Of a stretch of DNA of 64,000 nucleotides, positions 24,487-32,521 are shown one piece after another (the first letter of the stretch is position 1; each line of letters starts with the position of its first letter). The stretch lies in contig NZ_JAHKRM010000041.1 of NCBI RefSeq assembly GCF_019396345.1, positions 52,559 to 116,558 of the forward strand, read 5' to 3'. Position numbers and translations under genes: made by a program. The notes under the pieces were generated by a model, which was not told where the DNA came from, did no database searches, and saw only the letters and a list, made by a program, of their open reading frames with translations. Source of the DNA: Nonomuraea guangzhouensis. Its GTDB lineage: Bacteria; Actinomycetota; Actinomycetes; Streptosporangiales; Streptosporangiaceae.

Positions 24487-25266
24487 ATGCTTGCTCGGGT
24501 GGACAACCGGCCGAGCACCGCCATCGACAAGGCGCTCTGGGTGCTGGAGGCCCTCGCCGAGCACGAGAGCGTGACCAAGATCGCGACGGCGACGGGCCTG
24601 CCCAAGTCGACGACCCACCGCATCCTGCAGTCGCTGGCCGAGCACGGCTTCGCCCGGCCCGACGGCACCGGCGGCTACCTGCCGGGCCCCAAGATCCTCA
24701 CCCTGGCCGGCCGGATGCTGGCCCGCTTCGATCCGGTACGCCAGGCGTCGCCGGTGCTGCAGCGCCTGCACGACCAGACCGGCTACACCGTGCACCTGGC
24801 CGTGCTCAACGGCGACGAGGCCGTCTACGCCGCCAAGCTGGAGGGGCGCAAGCCCTACCAGATGCCCTCACGCGTCGGCATGTCGCTGTGGCTGCACACC
24901 AGCGCGATCGGCAAGGCGATGCTCGCGGCCATGTCCGACGACGAGGTGGCGGGCATCACCACCCGCACCGGGCTGACCAGGCGCACACCCGCCACGATCA
25001 CCACCCAGGCCGCGCTCCGCCGCCACCTGGCGCGGGTGCGGGAGTGCGGCTTCGCGATCGACGACGAGGAGAACGAGGCGGGCATCCGCTGCGTCGGCGC
25101 GGCCGTGTTCGACCACACCGGGCACGTGGTGGCCGGGGTGAGCATCTCGACGCTGACCCACGAGCTGTCGGTCGACGACGCACAGGAGCTGGGACCGCTG
25201 GTCGCGAGCACCGCCCACGAGGTCTCCCGCACCCTGGGCGCGCCCCTGGAGCTCCCGACCGGCTAG
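24487..25266 (+). CDS. IclR-family regulator of the kdu operon
   Basis: A 259-residue protein with an N-terminal winged helix (VTKIATATGLPKSTTHRILQ) and a C-terminal GAF-like effector domain (TSAIGKAMLAAM, CVGAAVFDHTGHVVAGVSIS). KdgR-type IclR proteins repress uronate genes and respond to KDG, and its place at the end of the kduID operon suggests the same here. An in-frame GTG four codons downstream (VDNRPSTAID) is an alternative start. A bidirectional hairpin follows the gene. Confidence 0.93.
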   Translation: MLARVDNRPSTAIDKALWVLEALAEHESVTKIATATGLPKSTTHRILQSLAEHGFARPDGTGGYLPGPKILTLAGRMLARFDPVRQASPVLQRLHDQTGYTVHLAVLNGDEAVYAAKLEGRKPYQMPSRVGMSLWLHTSAIGKAMLAAMSDDEVAGITTRTGLTRRTPATITTQAALRRHLARVRECGFAIDDEENEAGIRCVGAAVFDHTGHVVAGVSISTLTHELSVDDAQELGPLVASTAHEVSRTLGAPLELPTG

Positions 25267-25272
25267 GTCGGC

Positions 25273-25293
25273 CGGGCCGCTTCAGGCGGCCCG
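25273..25293. terminator. Bidirectional terminator hairpin between iclR and DUF6653 gene
   Basis: CGGGCCGC-TTCAG-GCGGCCCG, a perfect 8-bp stem that overlaps the last codons of the convergent DUF6653 gene and lies 6 nt after the iclR stop. Confidence 0.65.
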
Positions 25294-25758
25294 ATGCTGT
25301 TCGTACAGCTGGCCGAGGCGGTCGATGCGCCAGAGCTGGCCGAGCACGACCAGCGTCGCGCCGAACACGGCGGGCCACACCTCCAGCGCGACCAGCCCCC
25401 AGGCCAGCAGCGCGAACCCGGCCGAGCCCACGCCGATGAGCAGGCGCTGCACCTTACGGTGGTCGCCGGACACCAGCGACCGGTCCTGCAGCCACATCTT
25501 CTCGCCGTAGATGCCCTTGGCCGTCCAGCTCGACGGATGCTCGATCGCCGGGAAGGCGTGCGGGTTGACGATCAGCCAGACGACGACCAGCGCCACAGGC
25601 ACCAGCGACCACCAGCCGATCCACGCCCTGCTCCAGATGGCCAGCATCATGAGCGGGATCGCGGCGAACCTGGTCCAGACGCTCCACGGGTTGGCGTGCC
25701 GCTTCCACGCCTCGTCGGTCATGCCCACGGCCCGCGCGTATCTCTTCAGCCCGCTCAT
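25282..25758 (-). CDS. DUF6653-like integral membrane protein
   Basis: A 158-residue protein beginning MSGLKRYARAVGMTDEAWKR, then HANPWSVWTRF, the recognisable N-terminal block of the family. Four hydrophobic helices follow (FAAIPLMMLAIWSRAW; SLVPVALVVVWLIV; LLIGVGSAGFALLAWGLVAL; VFGATLVVLGQLWRI). Function is unknown. Its start overlaps the stop of the TetR gene by 4 nt (ATGA), so it is co-translated with, and probably regulated by, that repressor. Confidence 0.75.
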   Translation of the reverse strand: MSGLKRYARAVGMTDEAWKRHANPWSVWTRFAAIPLMMLAIWSRAWIGWWSLVPVALVVVWLIVNPHAFPAIEHPSSWTAKGIYGEKMWLQDRSLVSGDHRKVQRLLIGVGSAGFALLAWGLVALEVWPAVFGATLVVLGQLWRIDRLGQLYEQHRAA

Positions 25759-26351
25759 ACGATGAGCCCCCTTGCCAGAGCGTTGATGGTGGCGTCGAGC
25801 ACCTGCTCGAAGTCGGGTCCGTACCTGTCGCGGTTGACCACCAGCAGGCCCGCGGTGCGCAGCACGCCCATCAGCACCTCCGGCGGGACGTCCGCGACGA
25901 TGACGCCGTCGCTCTGCCCCTGGGCGAGGTAGTCGATCAGCGGCGTCATCAGGTGCGGGGTGACCCGGGCGATCTCCTCGGGCCCGACCCTGCGGGCCAC
26001 CGCCTCCAGCTCGTCGGGGCGGGTGAGCAGCCGCCGGTAGAACGGGTCGGTGGTGAGCGCCTCGACCATGCCCCGCATGAGGCCGGCCAGCGCCGCCACG
26101 CTGGGCGGCCGGTCGAGCGCGGCGGCGAGCAGCTTGCCCATCAGCGGCGCCCGGCGGACCATGACCTCCTTGTAGAGCTCCTCCTTCGACTCGAAGAACG
26201 CGTAGAAGCTGCCTTTCGCGATGCCCGAGGGGGCGACCAGCTCGTCGAGCGAGGTCTTCTTCAGCCCCTGGGTGGCGAAGAGCTCTTCGGCGGTGTCGAG
26301 CAGCCGCGCGGTGATGCGCGCCCGATCCTCCGCCGTGAACGCCACGGCCAT
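25755..26351 (-). CDS. TetR-family transcriptional regulator
   Basis: A 198-residue repressor with helix-turn-helix LDELVAPSGIAKGSFYAFFE (about residues 35-54) and a helical effector domain (PHLMTPLIDYLAQGQSDGVI). It is coupled to the DUF6653 membrane protein gene. A near-ideal inverted repeat at 26360-26388 lies 9 bp before its ATG, so autoregulation of this two-gene operon is likely. The ligand is unknown. Confidence 0.92.
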   Translation of the reverse strand: MAVAFTAEDRARITARLLDTAEELFATQGLKKTSLDELVAPSGIAKGSFYAFFESKEELYKEVMVRRAPLMGKLLAAALDRPPSVAALAGLMRGMVEALTTDPFYRRLLTRPDELEAVARRVGPEEIARVTPHLMTPLIDYLAQGQSDGVIVADVPPEVLMGVLRTAGLLVVNRDRYGPDFEQVLDATINALARGLIV

Positions 26352-26359
26352 GTGAATCC

Positions 26360-26388
26360 CTATGACTGGTTCGGATATTCAGTCATAG
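26360..26388. promoter_or_regulatory. TetR operator overlapping the end of the neighbouring gene
   Basis: CTATGACTG-N11-CAGTCATAG, perfect 9-bp arms. The right arm contains the last two codons and the stop of the upstream isoaspartyl methyltransferase-like gene. It is positioned over the TetR promoter. Confidence 0.8.
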
Positions 26389-27626
26389 CTTAGCACCAGG
26401 CGCGTGTGCCGCTTGGTGATGACGGCCACGCCGTCCGGCGCGGGGCCGGGGTAGGCGTCTATGCGCAGGTCGCCGGCCTCCGGGCGGCCCGCCGCGTGCC
26501 ACGCCTGGACGTGCGCGGCCAGCTCCGCCGCCAGCGCGGCCCCGTCCGGCCCGTATCCGCGGACGAGCAGTTCCTGCCCGGCCGGCCCGGCCCCGGGCAG
26601 CTCCGGCCCTGCCGCCGATGCGGCCCCGCCTGGCGCGTGTCCGCGAGCGAGCAGCTCCTGCCCCGCCGCCAGTACGGCCAGGCCGTCGGGGCCGGCGAGG
26701 CCCACCGTCATGCCGTACCCCTGAGTGGCCACCGGAGCCCACTCCAGCCGTCCGGCCAACGCGCACCAGCGGGGCTCGTACATCGCCAGCCACAGGCCGA
26801 TCCCGCCGCCCATCAGCGACAGCCGTGGCAGCGGCGGCACGCCGGCGGCCACCTCGACGGCGGGGCCGGCCAGCATCGCCACGACGTCGCCCACCTCGCG
26901 CGGCTCCGGCAGTGTGAGCACCAGGTCGGCCTCGCCGTCCAGCATCAGCGTGACCTCGGGCCCGGCGGAGGGGCCGCGCATGCGCATGAAGCCGCACGGC
27001 TCCACCGACCGGCTGGACCAGTGGTCGCCCGCGTACTCCATGGCCACCGACACCTGCACGCCGCGCAGGTCGAGCGGCACCACGAGCCGGCCGCCCGGCG
27101 CCAGCTGCGCCAGCCAGGCCGGGGACAGGTCCCACACGCCGACGGTGGCGATCACCCGGTCGTACGGCGCCGCCTGCGGGAAGCCGGCCGCGCCGTCGGC
27201 GCACGCGACGACCACCTCGGGACAGCCGGCGTCGTCGAGATGCCGCCGGGCCGCCGCGACGACGTCGGCGTCGATGTCGACGCTGACCACATGGCCCTCC
27301 GGCCCGGTCAGGTGCGCGAGCAGGGCGGCGTTGTAGCCGGTGCCCGCGCCGATCTCCAGCACCCGGTCGCCGGGCCGGACGTCGAGCTGGTCGAGCATGA
27401 TGCCCATGATCGCGGGCTGCGAGGAGGAGCTGATCGGCCGGCCCTCCTCGTCCCGTTTGGTGACGATGGGCTCGTCCCGGTAGGCCTCCGCCGGGTCGAA
27501 CTCCGGCAGGAACAGATGGCGCGGGACCAGGCGGAAGCCCTCCGCCACCCGCCCGCTCACCTCCCCGCGCTCCAGCAGCTGGGCGACCATGGCCTCGCGG
27601 TGCTCGTCGAACTCCATATCCGACAT
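26379..27626 (-). CDS. Protein-L-isoaspartate O-methyltransferase-like protein with C-terminal extension
   Basis: A 415-residue protein. The first 200 residues are a PCMT-type SAM methyltransferase: FLPEFDPAEAYRDEPIVTKR, the Ser-rich SSSSQPAIMGIMLDQL, motif I VLEIGAGTGYNAALLA, and the acidic SVDIDADVV. PCMT repairs isoaspartyl residues in damaged proteins. About 200 further residues, with a Gly/Ala/Pro-rich segment around 330-360, are not part of the basic enzyme. Actinomycetes carry many such PCMT-like proteins, some of which modify ribosomal peptides, but no precursor gene is visible here. The stop lies inside a TetR operator. Confidence 0.85.
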   Translation of the reverse strand: MSDMEFDEHREAMVAQLLERGEVSGRVAEGFRLVPRHLFLPEFDPAEAYRDEPIVTKRDEEGRPISSSSQPAIMGIMLDQLDVRPGDRVLEIGAGTGYNAALLAHLTGPEGHVVSVDIDADVVAAARRHLDDAGCPEVVVACADGAAGFPQAAPYDRVIATVGVWDLSPAWLAQLAPGGRLVVPLDLRGVQVSVAMEYAGDHWSSRSVEPCGFMRMRGPSAGPEVTLMLDGEADLVLTLPEPREVGDVVAMLAGPAVEVAAGVPPLPRLSLMGGGIGLWLAMYEPRWCALAGRLEWAPVATQGYGMTVGLAGPDGLAVLAAGQELLARGHAPGGAASAAGPELPGAGPAGQELLVRGYGPDGAALAAELAAHVQAWHAAGRPEAGDLRIDAYPGPAPDGVAVITKRHTRLVLSYD

Positions 27627-27739
27627 GATCCCCGCGACCAGCACAGAATGCCGGTAAAGATTTCGAGTCAGAGGGTTTGACCCGCTCGATGAGGGAAGGG
27701 CGGGGAGTTCATGTACGTCGATCGTGAGGAGGAGCCGTA

Positions 27740-28027
27740 GTGCTCACCCTGACAACTAACGCAGCTCAGGCGATTCGTGATTTGACCGCGTCCGCTCCTG
27801 AGCCTGCCCAGAGCGGCATCCGCATCTCGTCCCAGGGAGAGGGCGCGAATTCGCTGACCCTGTCGCTGGCGAACGCGCCGGAGCCGGCCGACGAGGTCGT
27901 CGAGGCCGAGGGCGCGCGTGTGTACCTCGACCCGGTGGCCGCCACAGTCCTGGAGGACAAGTCTCTGGACGCGGGAGCGGACGACCAGGGCTCCGTGTCC
28001 TTCCTGGTGACCGACCAGCCCGTCTAG
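27740..28027 (+). CDS. HesB/IscA-like small protein lacking cysteines
   Basis: A 95-residue protein starting at GTG after a strong AGGAGGAG site. The pattern LTLTTNAAQAIRDLT, then GIRISSQ, SLTLSLANAP, DEVVEAEGARVYLDP and GSVSFLV follows the HesB/IscA fold. The three cysteines that bind the Fe-S cluster in A-type carriers are all absent, so it cannot be a standard cluster carrier. Similar Cys-less proteins occur in other actinomycetes; their role is unknown. A large inverted repeat follows the gene. Confidence 0.8.
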   Translation: MLTLTTNAAQAIRDLTASAPEPAQSGIRISSQGEGANSLTLSLANAPEPADEVVEAEGARVYLDPVAATVLEDKSLDAGADDQGSVSFLVTDQPV

Positions 28028-28074
28028 ACGGGCCGCATCGGCCTGGCGGCCGGCCAGGCCGACCTGAACGGACC

Positions 28075-28123
28075 ACCACTGGTCCGGTATGACCAGACGT
28101 ATCGGACGTACCGGACCAGTGGT
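28075..28123. terminator. Bidirectional terminator, 15-bp stem
   Basis: ACCACTGGTCCGGTA and TACCGGACCAGTGGT are perfect complements separated by 19 nt, between the convergent HesB-like and CE7 esterase genes. Confidence 0.7.
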
Positions 28124-28126
28124 CTG

Positions 28127-29107
28127 TCAACCGTCGGTGAGCAGCTTGTGGAGGTAGTGGATCTGCTCCTCGCTCTGGAAGCCGCCACCGCCCTCGTGCC
28201 CGTTCCACGGCCAGACGCTGATCTCCTTGGGCCCGCGCCAGTGGTTGTAGGCCGCGAAGACCGTGGACGGCGGGCAGACCTGGTCCATCAGCGCCACCGA
28301 GTAGAGCGCCGGCACCTGTCCGCGGGCGGCGAAGTTCACGCCGTCGAAGTACGACAGCGTCCGGAACACCTGCTCGGCGCTGTCCCGCCGGGTGGACAGG
28401 AAGCGGACGATCTCCTGGTACGGGTCCCTGTCGGTGATCTCCACGGCCCGGCGGAAGTGGGTCAGGAACGGCACGTCGATCAGCGCCGCCTTGATCGACG
28501 GGTGCAGCGCGGCCGCCGCCTGGGCGATGCCGCCACCCTGGCTGCCGCCCGAGGCGACGATCCGCGAGGCGTCCACGGCCGGGTGCGCGGCGGCCACGTC
28601 GACCGCCCGGACCGCGTCGGTGAAGACCCGCCGGTAGTAGTACTGGTCGGGGTCGAGGATGCCGCGGGTCATCATGCCGGGGGCCTGGGCGTTGTCGCCG
28701 CCGTACGGGTCGCCGGTGACGCCGGGGCTGCCCGGGTTGGCGCCGCCGTGGCCCCGGGTCTCCATCACGAACACCGCGTAGCCCACGGCGGGCCAGCCCA
28801 GGTGATCCTTCGGGAAGCCGCGGCCGCCGCTGTAGCCGATGTAGTGCATCACGCACGGCACCGGCCCCTCCGCGCCACGCGGCACCAGGAACCAGCCATT
28901 GATCCGATGACCGCCCCAGCCCGCGAAGGAGACGTCGTACACGTCGACCGAGGCGAGCGGCAGGTCGTAGCGGGTGAACTCGGCCGCCGAGTCGAACTCG
29001 CGCGCCTCTGCCAGCGTGCGCGTCCAGAACTCGTCGAAGTCGGCGGGCTCGTCACGGTCGGGGAGATAGGAACGGAGCTGCTCAAGCGGCAGGTCGAACA
29101 GGGCCAC
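28127..29107 (-). CDS. CE7 acetyl esterase (acetylxylan esterase/cephalosporin-C deacetylase)
   Basis: A 326-residue alpha/beta hydrolase of the CE7 family. The triad is S189 in SGGSQGGG, D275 in LMDQVCPP and H304 in NGHEGGG, and the hallmark RGHG is present as ETRGHGGAN. It should remove acetyl groups from short xylo-oligosaccharides in the cytoplasm, since there is no signal peptide. It fits the arabinoxylan genes at the left of the window. It is divergent from the GH75 gene. Confidence 0.95.
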   Translation of the reverse strand: MALFDLPLEQLRSYLPDRDEPADFDEFWTRTLAEAREFDSAAEFTRYDLPLASVDVYDVSFAGWGGHRINGWFLVPRGAEGPVPCVMHYIGYSGGRGFPKDHLGWPAVGYAVFVMETRGHGGANPGSPGVTGDPYGGDNAQAPGMMTRGILDPDQYYYRRVFTDAVRAVDVAAAHPAVDASRIVASGGSQGGGIAQAAAALHPSIKAALIDVPFLTHFRRAVEITDRDPYQEIVRFLSTRRDSAEQVFRTLSYFDGVNFAARGQVPALYSVALMDQVCPPSTVFAAYNHWRGPKEISVWPWNGHEGGGGFQSEEQIHYLHKLLTDG

Positions 29108-29225
29108 GTAGGTCTCCAGCCTTGGTAGAGGGTGGTGCTATTTCATCGCATTGATAGGCGTTCGCGCTATTTGGGCCCCTCTACGGGGTTGACTGTGCTT
29201 TGACGGAGTGGTCCCATCTCCAGTT

Positions 29226-29244
29226 GTTAGGAAGCCTTCCTAAC
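29226..29244. promoter_or_regulatory. Palindrome upstream of the GH75 gene
   Basis: GTTAGGAA-GCC-TTCCTAAC, perfect 8-bp arms, 22 bp before the GH75 start and 118 bp before the CE7 start. It is likely an operator for the divergent pair; the cognate regulator is not in view. Confidence 0.6.
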
Positions 29245-29266
29245 GAATTCGGATGAAGGGCCAGCC

Positions 29267-31024
29267 GTGCACTCTCCAGCCCGGGCTCGCTTACGCCCGC
29301 TGATCCTGCTTCCCCTCCTCACCCTCCTCGCCGCCGGCCTGACCGCGCTGCCCGCGCGGGCGGCCACGGTCCGCTACGAGGCCGAGAACGCCACCATCAG
29401 CCAAGGCGTCGTCGAGGCCAACCACACCGGCTTCTCCGGCACCGGCTTCGTCAACGGCGACAACGTCGTGGGCCCGTACACCGAGTGGACGGTCAACGCC
29501 CCCTCGGCGGGCACCGCGACGCTGGCCATCCGCTACTCCAACGGCACCACCTCGGCCCGCACCGCGGACGTCTCGGTGAACGGCACCGTCGTCTCGGCCG
29601 CCCGCTCCTTCGGCACCACCGCCAACTGGAACACCTGGGCCACCTCCACGCTGACCGCGACGCTGAACGCGGGTGACAACAAGATCCGCGTCACCTCGAC
29701 GAACGCCGGCGGCAACCCGAACCTCGACTTCCTGGAGGCCACGGTCGCCGACGCCCCCGCCACCGAGTACCAGGCGGAGGCGGCCACCCTGTCGGAGGCC
29801 AGCGTGGCGACCAACCACACCGGCTACACCGGCACCGGCTTCGTCGACTACGTCAACGCCGTCGGCGGGTACATCGAGTGGAGCGTCAGCGTGGCCGACG
29901 CCGGCACCCACACCCTGACCTTCCGCTACGCCAACGGCACCGCGGTGACGCGGCCGATGGACATCGCCGTCAACGGCTCCGTGGCCGCCGCCGGCGTGAA
30001 CTTCGCCAGTACCACCAACTGGGACACCTGGGCCGACGGCCAGGTCACGGTCACCCTGAACGCCGGAGTCAACACGATCCGCGCCACCGGCACCTCCGCC
30101 AACGGCGGCCCGAACGTGGACCGGCTGTCCGTCAGCGGCTCCGGCGGTCCGGACGGGCAGGCGCCGAGCGTGCCCGCGAGCCCTCGCGTCACCGGCACCT
30201 CGGCCAGCAGCATCTCGCTGGCCTGGAACGACTCCTCCGACAACGTCGGCGTGACCGGCTACAAGGTCTACGAGGGCACCACCGTGGTGGCCACCTCGCC
30301 CACGGCCAGCGCCACGATCAACGGCCTGACCTCCGGCTCCACGCACAGCTACACGGTCACCGCCGTCGACGCGGCCGGCAACGAGTCCGGCCACAGCGCC
30401 ACGGTCACCGGCACCGCCACCGGCGGCACCACCGGGCCCACGGCCGACCAGCTGCTGGCCAAGGTCACGGCGTGCAGTCAGATCTCCAACGGCAAGTACA
30501 AGACCGACTCCGACGTCAGCACGGCGACGGTGGCGGTGTGCGAGAAGACCGGCGCGGTGTTCTGGAAGGGGGACATGGACATCGACTGCGACGGCGTCCG
30601 TACGACGCAGTGCAACGAGGACACCGACTGCTGCTTCCAGAACGAGACGTTCTGCCAGACCACCTCCGACGGCCCGCTCAACGCGGCGCAGCTCGCCTAC
30701 ATGGTGGTGCCCAGCCCCAGCAGCACCTGGGACTACCGGACCAAGGGCATCGGCTGCGGGACGGTGGTGGCGATCGTCTACAACGGCCAAGTGGAGTACG
30801 CCGTCATGGGTGATACCGGGCCGACGGGCATCATCGGCGAGGCGTCGTACCGTACGGCGGCCGACCTGGGCATCAACCCGGACCCGAGCAACGGCGGCAC
30901 CGACTCCGGCGTCACCTACATCGTGTTCACCGGGTCGGGCACCAAGGTGTCGACGATCGAGAACCACACCCAGGCCGTGAACCTGGGCAGGACGCTCGCC
31001 CAGCAGTTCCTCAACAACAACTGA
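29267..31024 (+). CDS. Secreted GH75 chitosanase with two CBM-like modules and Fn3
   Basis: A 585-residue enzyme. The signal peptide ends ARA near residue 32. Two homologous carbohydrate-binding modules of the CBM6/CBM35 type follow (YEAENATISQGVV and YQAEAATLSEASV, each with NHTG(F/Y).GTGFV), then an Fn3 module (PSVPASPRVTG, DNVGVTGYKVY). The C-terminal GH75 domain starts near residue 400 and carries the catalytic Asp in FWKGDMDIDCDG and Glu in GIIGEASY, plus six or more cysteines around TQCNEDTDCCFQNETFC. GH75 enzymes hydrolyse chitosan. It starts at GTG; Leu9 is a TTA codon. Confidence 0.93.
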   Translation: MHSPARARLRPLILLPLLTLLAAGLTALPARAATVRYEAENATISQGVVEANHTGFSGTGFVNGDNVVGPYTEWTVNAPSAGTATLAIRYSNGTTSARTADVSVNGTVVSAARSFGTTANWNTWATSTLTATLNAGDNKIRVTSTNAGGNPNLDFLEATVADAPATEYQAEAATLSEASVATNHTGYTGTGFVDYVNAVGGYIEWSVSVADAGTHTLTFRYANGTAVTRPMDIAVNGSVAAAGVNFASTTNWDTWADGQVTVTLNAGVNTIRATGTSANGGPNVDRLSVSGSGGPDGQAPSVPASPRVTGTSASSISLAWNDSSDNVGVTGYKVYEGTTVVATSPTASATINGLTSGSTHSYTVTAVDAAGNESGHSATVTGTATGGTTGPTADQLLAKVTACSQISNGKYKTDSDVSTATVAVCEKTGAVFWKGDMDIDCDGVRTTQCNEDTDCCFQNETFCQTTSDGPLNAAQLAYMVVPSPSSTWDYRTKGIGCGTVVAIVYNGQVEYAVMGDTGPTGIIGEASYRTAADLGINPDPSNGGTDSGVTYIVFTGSGTKVSTIENHTQAVNLGRTLAQQFLNNN

Positions 31025-31053
31025 AACCGCTCAGCCGGGGTAGGGGCGTCCGG

Positions 31054-31353
31054 GTGAACGACCACGTGATCCGGATCCCGGACTCCCACCTCCGTCCCGG
31101 CCTCATCCTCGACACCCCGGCCGATCCCGCCGACTTCCTGCTGATCTTCGCCGACGGCTCGGAGTCGCGGGTGCAGCTCGTCCACGACGACACCGGACGT
31201 CCGGTGCTCCGGGTGGGCGGATACGTGACCACCCGGGGCGACGTCGTACAGGAGCGGGTGTGGACGGTGCGGGAGATGGCGCCCCGCGACGGCCACCTCC
31301 GGCTCCGGCTGGGGCACTCGATTTCCCCTTCCCACCCGGGTGGTTTGAGCTAG
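31054..31353 (+). CDS. Hypothetical 99-residue protein
   Basis: A GTG-started frame between GH75 and the alpha/beta hydrolase, ending 9 nt before the latter. Strand-rich sequence (DFLLIFADGSESRVQLVHDD; GRPVLRVGGYVTTRG; VWTVREMAP) looks like a small soluble beta protein. I do not recognise a family. Codon use matches the neighbours, so it is probably real and may share a transcript with the hydrolase gene. Confidence 0.6.
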   Translation: MNDHVIRIPDSHLRPGLILDTPADPADFLLIFADGSESRVQLVHDDTGRPVLRVGGYVTTRGDVVQERVWTVREMAPRDGHLRLRLGHSISPSHPGGLS

Positions 31354-31362
31354 TTTCGGCCT

Positions 31363-32517
31363 GTGCGTACTTTTGCCCGACGAGCCGGCCGGCTGCTGAC
31401 CGGGCTCGTGATCCTGGCGCTCTCCCCGATCCCGGGCCTGGCGGCGCTGGCCGGCATGGCGATGCTCGGCGCCGGGCCGGACGTCTTCACCGTGACGGGG
31501 CTCGCGGTGTTCGCGTCGGTGTTCTTCCTCGGCCTGCTGCTGTGCGTGCCGAGACCGCGCCCGGTCTGGGGGCGCTGGCTGCGGGCCCTGGTCATCCTGT
31601 CGGTGGAGGCCGCCGTGGTCTGGCAGGTCGCGGCCATGACCCTGCACGCGCCGCCGGGCGGGCCCGCGCCGCTGAAGCCGGTGGCCGGTCAGCGGGAGTG
31701 GCGGCTGACGACGGGCTCCGAGCTGGCCTACGTACGGCTGGCGCCCAAGCGGGACACGCGGCCGGAGCCGGTGGTGTTCCTGCACGGCGGGCCCGGACTG
31801 GCCGACCTGGCGGGCGACTCGGCCTTCTTCGCCAAGCTGGCCGCCGACGGCTACACCGTCTACGTCTACGACCAGCTCGGCACAGGCCGGTCCGGCCGGC
31901 TGGCGGACCCGCGCGGGTACGGCCTGCCCCGCGACGTGGCCGACCTGGAGGCGGTACGGCAGGAGATCGGCGCCCAACGGCTGATCCTCGTCGGCCAGGA
32001 CTACGGCGCCCGGCTGGCCGCGGCCTACCTGGCGGAGCATCCCGAGCAGGTCGCCAAGGCCGTCTTCGCCGCCCCCGCCGCCCTCGACCGGCCGCAGACC
32101 GCCTCTTTCTTCACCGGCCCGGACGTTCTCTCCTCACCCCGCCTGCTCGCGGTCTACACGCTCCTGAGATCCAATCCGCAGGCCGCCCACGCCTTCGCCG
32201 GAGACCGCGAACTCGAGCACGACCACGCCGGCGGCTACGCCCGGCTGGCCCAGCGCACCGCCCCCACCGGCCTGCGGCAGGGTCTGGCCGCCTCGACGGC
32301 CCCGGCCCTGATCGTCAAAGGCGCCCGCGACCGGCAGGAGTGGTCGGCCGTGGCCGACTACCGCGCCGCCCTCCCCCGGGCCGGGGTCGCCTATCTGGCG
32401 GACGGCTCGTACCGGGGCAAGCCCTACCTGAGCACCCTGCGTGCCTTCCTGGCCGGCCGCCCGGTGCGTACGTACGACGGCGGGGGCCCGCCACCCGGCT
32501 ACCTGGGCCCCCGCTGA
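31363..32517 (+). CDS. Membrane-anchored alpha/beta hydrolase with Asp at the nucleophile position
   Basis: A 384-residue protein with three N-terminal hydrophobic helices (to about residue 92) and an alpha/beta hydrolase domain of the proline-iminopeptidase type. It has the oxyanion motif HGGPG at 141-145 and DQLGTGRS at 170-177. The nucleophile elbow reads G-Q-D213-Y-G, so the usual Ser is Asp, as in haloalkane dehalogenases and epoxide hydrolases. The Asp of a triad may be in VKGARDRQEW, but no His is visible at the expected place near the C-terminus (ADGSYRGKPYLS). It may be a pseudoenzyme or use another chemistry. Confidence 0.82.
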   Translation: MRTFARRAGRLLTGLVILALSPIPGLAALAGMAMLGAGPDVFTVTGLAVFASVFFLGLLLCVPRPRPVWGRWLRALVILSVEAAVVWQVAAMTLHAPPGGPAPLKPVAGQREWRLTTGSELAYVRLAPKRDTRPEPVVFLHGGPGLADLAGDSAFFAKLAADGYTVYVYDQLGTGRSGRLADPRGYGLPRDVADLEAVRQEIGAQRLILVGQDYGARLAAAYLAEHPEQVAKAVFAAPAALDRPQTASFFTGPDVLSSPRLLAVYTLLRSNPQAAHAFAGDRELEHDHAGGYARLAQRTAPTGLRQGLAASTAPALIVKGARDRQEWSAVADYRAALPRAGVAYLADGSYRGKPYLSTLRAFLAGRPVRTYDGGGPPPGYLGPR

Positions 32518-32521
32518 CGGC

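Noticed and set aside
28075..28123. ACTGGTC and GACCAGT inside the long inverted repeat as a third FadR-type operator
   Set aside because: The half-sites are not joined at the right spacing, and the repeat lies between two convergent genes, where a terminator is expected.
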